Shown piece after piece: positions 59,572-62,644 of a DNA stretch of 62,644 bases. Under the pieces are notes generated by a model. The model did not search any database. It saw nothing but the letters and a program-made list of their open reading frames with translations, and was not told the origin of the DNA. The stretch's first letter is position 1; each line of letters opens with the position of its first letter. The translations under genes and the position numbers were made by a program. The DNA comes from an uncultured Myxococcales bacterium. GTDB lineage: Bacteria; Myxococcota_A; Polyangia; Polyangiales; Polyangiaceae. The stretch lies in NCBI GenBank assembly GCA_937902985.1, contig CALFNG010000455.1, positions 1 through 62,644 on the forward strand, read 5' to 3'.

Positions 59572-60057
59572 TTGGACCCCGCTGATCTCGCCCGCGACAC
59601 GGCCTGGATGGCGGTCGCGCTCGCAGAGGCCGATGCGGCAGCAGCCGAGGGCGAGGTGCCGGTCGGATGCGTCGTCGTGGACGCCCATGGGAGTGAACTC
59701 GGGCGCGGGCGGAACGCGCGCGAGGCCCTCGCGGATCCGACGGCACACGCGGAGACGATCGCGATACGTGCCGCGGCCGGAAAGATCGGCGGCTGGAGGC
59801 TCGAGGGCGCAACGGCCTATGTCACGCTGGAACCGTGCGCGATGTGCGCCGGCGCCCTCGTGCTCGCGCGAGTCGCGCGAGTCGTGTACGGCTGCGCCGA
59901 CCCGAAGGCGGGCGCCGTCGCGACGCTCTATTCGATCGGGCGCGACGCGCGCCTGAACCATCGCTTCGAAGTCGTCGCCGGCGTGCTCGAGGCCGAATGC
60001 AGCGACAGACTCCGCCGTTTCTTCGCCGCTCTCCGCGCCCTTCACACGAATGACTAG
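59572..60057 (+). CDS. tadA: tRNA-specific adenosine deaminase
   Basis: 161 residues from TTG 59572 (an internal ATG is at 59608). Zinc-binding deaminase motif with the catalytic Glu in PTAHAETIAIRAA (HAE) and PCAMC in YVTLEPCAMCAGAL, plus the N-terminal EVPVGCVVVD. TadA converts wobble A34 of tRNA-Arg(ACG) to inosine so that one tRNA reads CGU, CGC and CGA. The gene follows tRNA-Arg(ACG) by 28 bases with no promoter between, so the substrate tRNA and the enzyme are probably on one transcript. Its end overlaps the convergent GT51 gene by four bases. Confidence 0.96.
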   Translation: MDPADLARDTAWMAVALAEADAAAAEGEVPVGCVVVDAHGSELGRGRNAREALADPTAHAETIAIRAAAGKIGGWRLEGATAYVTLEPCAMCAGALVLARVARVVYGCADPKAGAVATLYSIGRDARLNHRFEVVAGVLEAECSDRLRRFFAALRALHTND

Positions 60058-62432
60058 CGCGACGGCGCGTCGAGGGGCGGTGCCGTGCCCACGTCGTCGG
60101 TGTCACCTTCGAGCTCCGTCCGTGCACGCACGGGGGGACGCGGCGCAGGCTTGTCACCTCCGTGCCAGAAGACGACCGGCTCTTTCTTGGCCGCTTCGAG
60201 CTCCGCGTCCGTGATTCGCCCGTAGTGATGGGCGATCTGCATGAGATTGCGGAGCAGATGCATCCAACCCTCCGGGACCTCGCCGTTGTCGCGCATCGCG
60301 CCATAGCGAAGGGGCGCAGGAAGGAGCGAAGAGAGGAAGAGGCATTCCCCCAGGTTCAGCTCCGCCGGCGTGCGTCCGAAGTAGTGATCGGCTGCGGCGG
60401 TTATCCCGTACACCGCCGGACCGAATTCGATGACGTTCAAGTAGAGCTCCATGAGCTCGTCCTTCGAGAAGGTCTGCTCGAGGTACTCGGTCAAGATGAC
60501 TTCTTCGAGCTTGCGGGAGAGGGTCTTGTTTCGCGAGAGAAAGAGGTTCTTCGCGAGCTGCATCGTGATGGTGCTCGCGCCGCGCGCGAATCGACGGGCC
60601 TTGAGGTTGGCGATCAGGGCCAGGCGGATCGACGCGCGGTTGAAGCCGTGGTGCTTGGGAAAGCCGCCGTCCTCGGTCGTGAGCACCGCCACCTGCATGT
60701 ACGGACTGATCTCGTCGAGAGGCGTCCAGTTGTCGGTCCCCGGACCCGTGGTCTCTTCGGCGATCGTTCCGTCGGGAAGGTAAACGCCGTGCGAGAAGGC
60801 CTGTTCGAACCGAGCACGCGCGAGCTCGGGCGGAACTTCCATGACCCGGCACTCGTCCTGAACGTCGTACGTGAGCTCGAGCGCATCGAGATTCCGCGTG
60901 TCGAATGCGAAGCGACCGCGCGCCCCGAAGGCCCCGGCGATCCGCATCCCTTGCAGCGCGGGTAGGAGTGCCGAAGGGAGGCTGTCGAGGAGCGACTCGC
61001 AGTTGCCTCTCGGGACGTCGAAGTGGAAGGCCCCGGACACGTGGTCTGGTTTCTGATCGAGCGTTCCGCCCGCGGCGAGATGAAAGGCTCCGACGCTTGC
61101 CGCGAGGTCGTCGAGCCGGAGCTCGCCGTCGGCGGCGGTCGCGCCGCGCGCGTGAAACTGAAGGTCGAGACCCCGAACGACATCGAGGGCGAGACGGGGG
61201 TTGGAGATCGACAGGTCCCGCGCCCCGCCCTCGCCGTCGAAGGTCAGAGCGCTCCCGTCTTCGGCGAGAACCAGGCGCGCCCGGCCCGTGATCGTGGTGT
61301 GGGCAACGTCGACCAGCCCTCCCCCTCGTTCCTGAACGCCAAGGAGCAACAGAGACACAGGCCCCCCTTCGAGAGAGATCGTCGCGTCGCCGGCCCGAGG
61401 CAGCCATCCGCGGACGGCCAGGGGCGTGCTCGCGACGCGTGGGTCGGTGGAGTACTTAATCTCGAATCCGCCATCCGTGCGGGCGATCGTCACCGGCCCG
61501 GGCCCGAGGGTGAAGGGAACGGCTTCACCCGCCCGCGCGATCCGCCAGGTCAGAGCATCGACCCCGACGTCGGCGCCCTCCCGCAGCCGCTCGGAAAGGA
61601 GACTCGACAGAATCGCGAGCTCCTCGCGAAGGGCGTGGGTATCCGGCAGAGGGATGACGGGCGCACCGGGGTCCGCCGGCGCGACCGATCCTACCGAGGC
61701 GGGAACGTTCGAAGCGATGCGCTCGCCATGCCCGGGGTCGTCCACGCCGGCCAGGTCGACCACGAACGCGGAAGCTCGTGCTCGAACGACGCCACCGCGC
61801 CGATCGAGCTGCCCTTCGCCTTCACTCAGGGAGGCCTCGGCCGAATCTGCCCGGAGTCGCGCCGAGCCGGCGCGCCACCGGAGACCGTCGCGGTCCCACG
61901 TGGCCGCGACGGCGTCGAGCTCGCCCGCAGGTCTCGGGGAGTCGCCGTCCCGCCAGCGCAGCGAAAGACCGTCGACGGCGACGATCGGGCCGGGGCTGGA
62001 CGTCACGGTTGGCGCCGATGCTGCGGTCGAGAGGTCGTGCCAGGCGGCGAACTGGCTCCGGATCTCCGTCGTGGCCCCGCGAACGTCGACCATAACGCCA
62101 TCGAGATCGAGTCGCTCGATGCCGAACCCGAGCGTCAATCCGGCGCGGACCTCATCGAGTCGCACGACGATTGACGGCATCGACTCGGGCCGTACGACGA
62201 CGTCGCGTAGGCGCACTGCGAACCAGGCCGGTCGAACGCTACCGATCTCGAGCGTCAGATGGCGTCTCGTCGCCGTCGCTCGCGCGACGGACCGGACGAG
62301 CGGCCCAAAGCTGAACGCCGAGAGCAGCAAGGTGGCAGAGGCTGCCCCGGCAACCCAGGTGGCGCGCCTGCGCATGACGCGCGCGACCGCCCTGGCGAGC
62401 AAGGCGGCCCGTCGGCGCAGGCGAGGGTCCAT
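60054..62432 (-). CDS. GT51 peptidoglycan glycosyltransferase with large AsmA-like N-terminal domain
   Basis: 792 residues from ATG 62432. After a basic start and one membrane helix (WVAGAASATLLLSAFSFGPL) comes about 470 residues of AsmA/DUF-like beta-rich periplasmic sequence (LEIGSVRPAWFAVRLRDVVV, GVMVDVRGATTEIRS, GPVTIARTDGGFEIKYSTDP). The C-terminal GT51 domain has VAVLTTEDGGFPKHHGFNRA (catalytic Glu), ARGASTITMQLAKNLFLSRN, KLEEVILTEYLEQTFSKDEL and YLNVIEFGPAVYGITAAADH. It polymerises lipid II without a transpeptidase domain. The N-terminal extension is unlike the short MtgA proteins. It may position the enzyme or bind lipid; that is inference. Confidence 0.85.
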   Translation of the reverse strand: MDPRLRRRAALLARAVARVMRRRATWVAGAASATLLLSAFSFGPLVRSVARATATRRHLTLEIGSVRPAWFAVRLRDVVVRPESMPSIVVRLDEVRAGLTLGFGIERLDLDGVMVDVRGATTEIRSQFAAWHDLSTAASAPTVTSSPGPIVAVDGLSLRWRDGDSPRPAGELDAVAATWDRDGLRWRAGSARLRADSAEASLSEGEGQLDRRGGVVRARASAFVVDLAGVDDPGHGERIASNVPASVGSVAPADPGAPVIPLPDTHALREELAILSSLLSERLREGADVGVDALTWRIARAGEAVPFTLGPGPVTIARTDGGFEIKYSTDPRVASTPLAVRGWLPRAGDATISLEGGPVSLLLLGVQERGGGLVDVAHTTITGRARLVLAEDGSALTFDGEGGARDLSISNPRLALDVVRGLDLQFHARGATAADGELRLDDLAASVGAFHLAAGGTLDQKPDHVSGAFHFDVPRGNCESLLDSLPSALLPALQGMRIAGAFGARGRFAFDTRNLDALELTYDVQDECRVMEVPPELARARFEQAFSHGVYLPDGTIAEETTGPGTDNWTPLDEISPYMQVAVLTTEDGGFPKHHGFNRASIRLALIANLKARRFARGASTITMQLAKNLFLSRNKTLSRKLEEVILTEYLEQTFSKDELMELYLNVIEFGPAVYGITAAADHYFGRTPAELNLGECLFLSSLLPAPLRYGAMRDNGEVPEGWMHLLRNLMQIAHHYGRITDAELEAAKKEPVVFWHGGDKPAPRPPVRARTELEGDTDDVGTAPPLDAPSR

Positions 62433-62495
62433 CGCTGGTCTGAGAGTAACGCGGCGAACGTGCCGACCGCATCCCGGAGAACGACGGTCGGAGGA

Positions 62496-62526
62496 CAAAA
62501 AAAGAGCCCGCAAAGCGCGGGCTCTT
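62496..62526 (-). terminator. rRNA operon terminator
   Basis: AGAGCCCGC (62503-62511), loop, GCGGGCTCT (62517-62525). On the minus strand a run of eight T follows, then TGTCC. It ends transcription coming from the 5S gene to its right. Confidence 0.9.
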
Positions 62527-62547
62527 CAATCTCTGCTGCAAAAAAAT

Positions 62548-62644
<97 letters not shown>

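Noticed and set aside
59227-60045. Minus-strand frame opposite tRNA-Arg with a GRFELPTPGSVDQCSIQL-like stretch
   Set aside because: This kind of translation is a recognisable artefact of reading the antisense of a tRNA; no real gene.

Overview
The window is a GC-rich, densely coding chromosomal segment (about 70% G+C by eye, with long open antisense frames that are only composition shadows). The content points to a myxobacterium-like deltaproteobacterial relative, probably Polyangiales. The pointers are Asp/Ala-rich lipoproteins with a short Cys motif, an AgmX/PglI-type C-terminal domain protein, a TonB-domain-fused outer-membrane receptor, a receiver domain with a histone-like Lys/Ala tail, a PEGA-like protein, and a CIRCE-controlled groESL operon. 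This assignment is inference from gene content; no rRNA long enough to place the organism is present.

Layout. 1-4123 (+): beta-ketoadipate genes, a partial pcaB translationally coupled to a 958-codon frame that joins PcaD, PcaC and an AMP-forming acyl-CoA ligase. 4124-4786: gene-poor, with a gene remnant and two repeat elements. 4787-7312 (+): TonB-dependent receptor. 7361-10599 (-): FAD oxidoreductase and treZ. 10823-11755 (+): haem-oxygenase-like protein. 11722-21108 (-): a mostly co-directional run with an unknown protein, a broken dps, an epimerase, two acetyltransferase-like proteins, an HtrA-type protease, truA, two lipoproteins, an AgmX-domain protein and rsmD. 21212-22387 (+): a secreted PEGA-like protein with a probable leaderless transcript. 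22696-25215 (-): dapB and dapA, plus a GH57 gene that has lost its second half. 25216-26332: a repeat cassette, a promoter with hairpin leader, and rplU-rpmA. 26374-30967 (+): a HAD phosphatase and a feoB / Cys-rich protein / feoA / cytochrome c lipoprotein operon. 30984-36705: folB, a sensor kinase, a polysaccharide deacetylase with a small membrane protein, and recD2. 37005-38339 (+): GT2 glycosyltransferase, followed by a large palindromic element and a 21-bp tandem array. 38890-44285 (-): a membrane-anchored NTPase and a GT-C-like glycosyltransferase. 44347-46860 (-): a small membrane-protein remnant, a terminator and groEL/groES with CIRCE. 47288-50325 (+): four coupled genes (two unknowns, an acyltransferase, an NAD-dependent epimerase). 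50336-53167 (-): acyl-CoA dehydrogenase, receiver/histone-like fusion, SCP2-like protein. 53300-56529 (+): a GAF/degenerate enzyme I protein, a membrane protein and ApbE. 56588-58878 (-): a VWA protein and a PDZ-thioredoxin. 59421-60057 (+): a promoter, tRNA-Arg(ACG) and tadA. 60054-62432 (-): a GT51 transglycosylase. 62496-62644 (-): a terminator and the 3' part of 5S rRNA, so an rRNA operon enters from the right.

How genes work together. The pca block would take carboxymuconate to 3-oxoadipate and perhaps to its CoA ester on one polypeptide. The feo operon couples Fe(II) import with two small redox- or metal-binding proteins. dapA and dapB catalyse consecutive steps toward diaminopimelate. 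The tRNA-Arg(ACG) gene sits immediately before the gene of the deaminase that modifies its wobble base. groES and groEL form one HrcA/CIRCE-type heat-shock operon.

Remnants and repeats are concentrated in a few places. Three or four genes are broken (dps, GH57, a YfiM-like protein and a Cys-containing fragment at 4150). Three dispersed repeat families are visible: an element with GTAGAGC ends, a CCGC-GAGGCGCAGAG element, and local tandem arrays.
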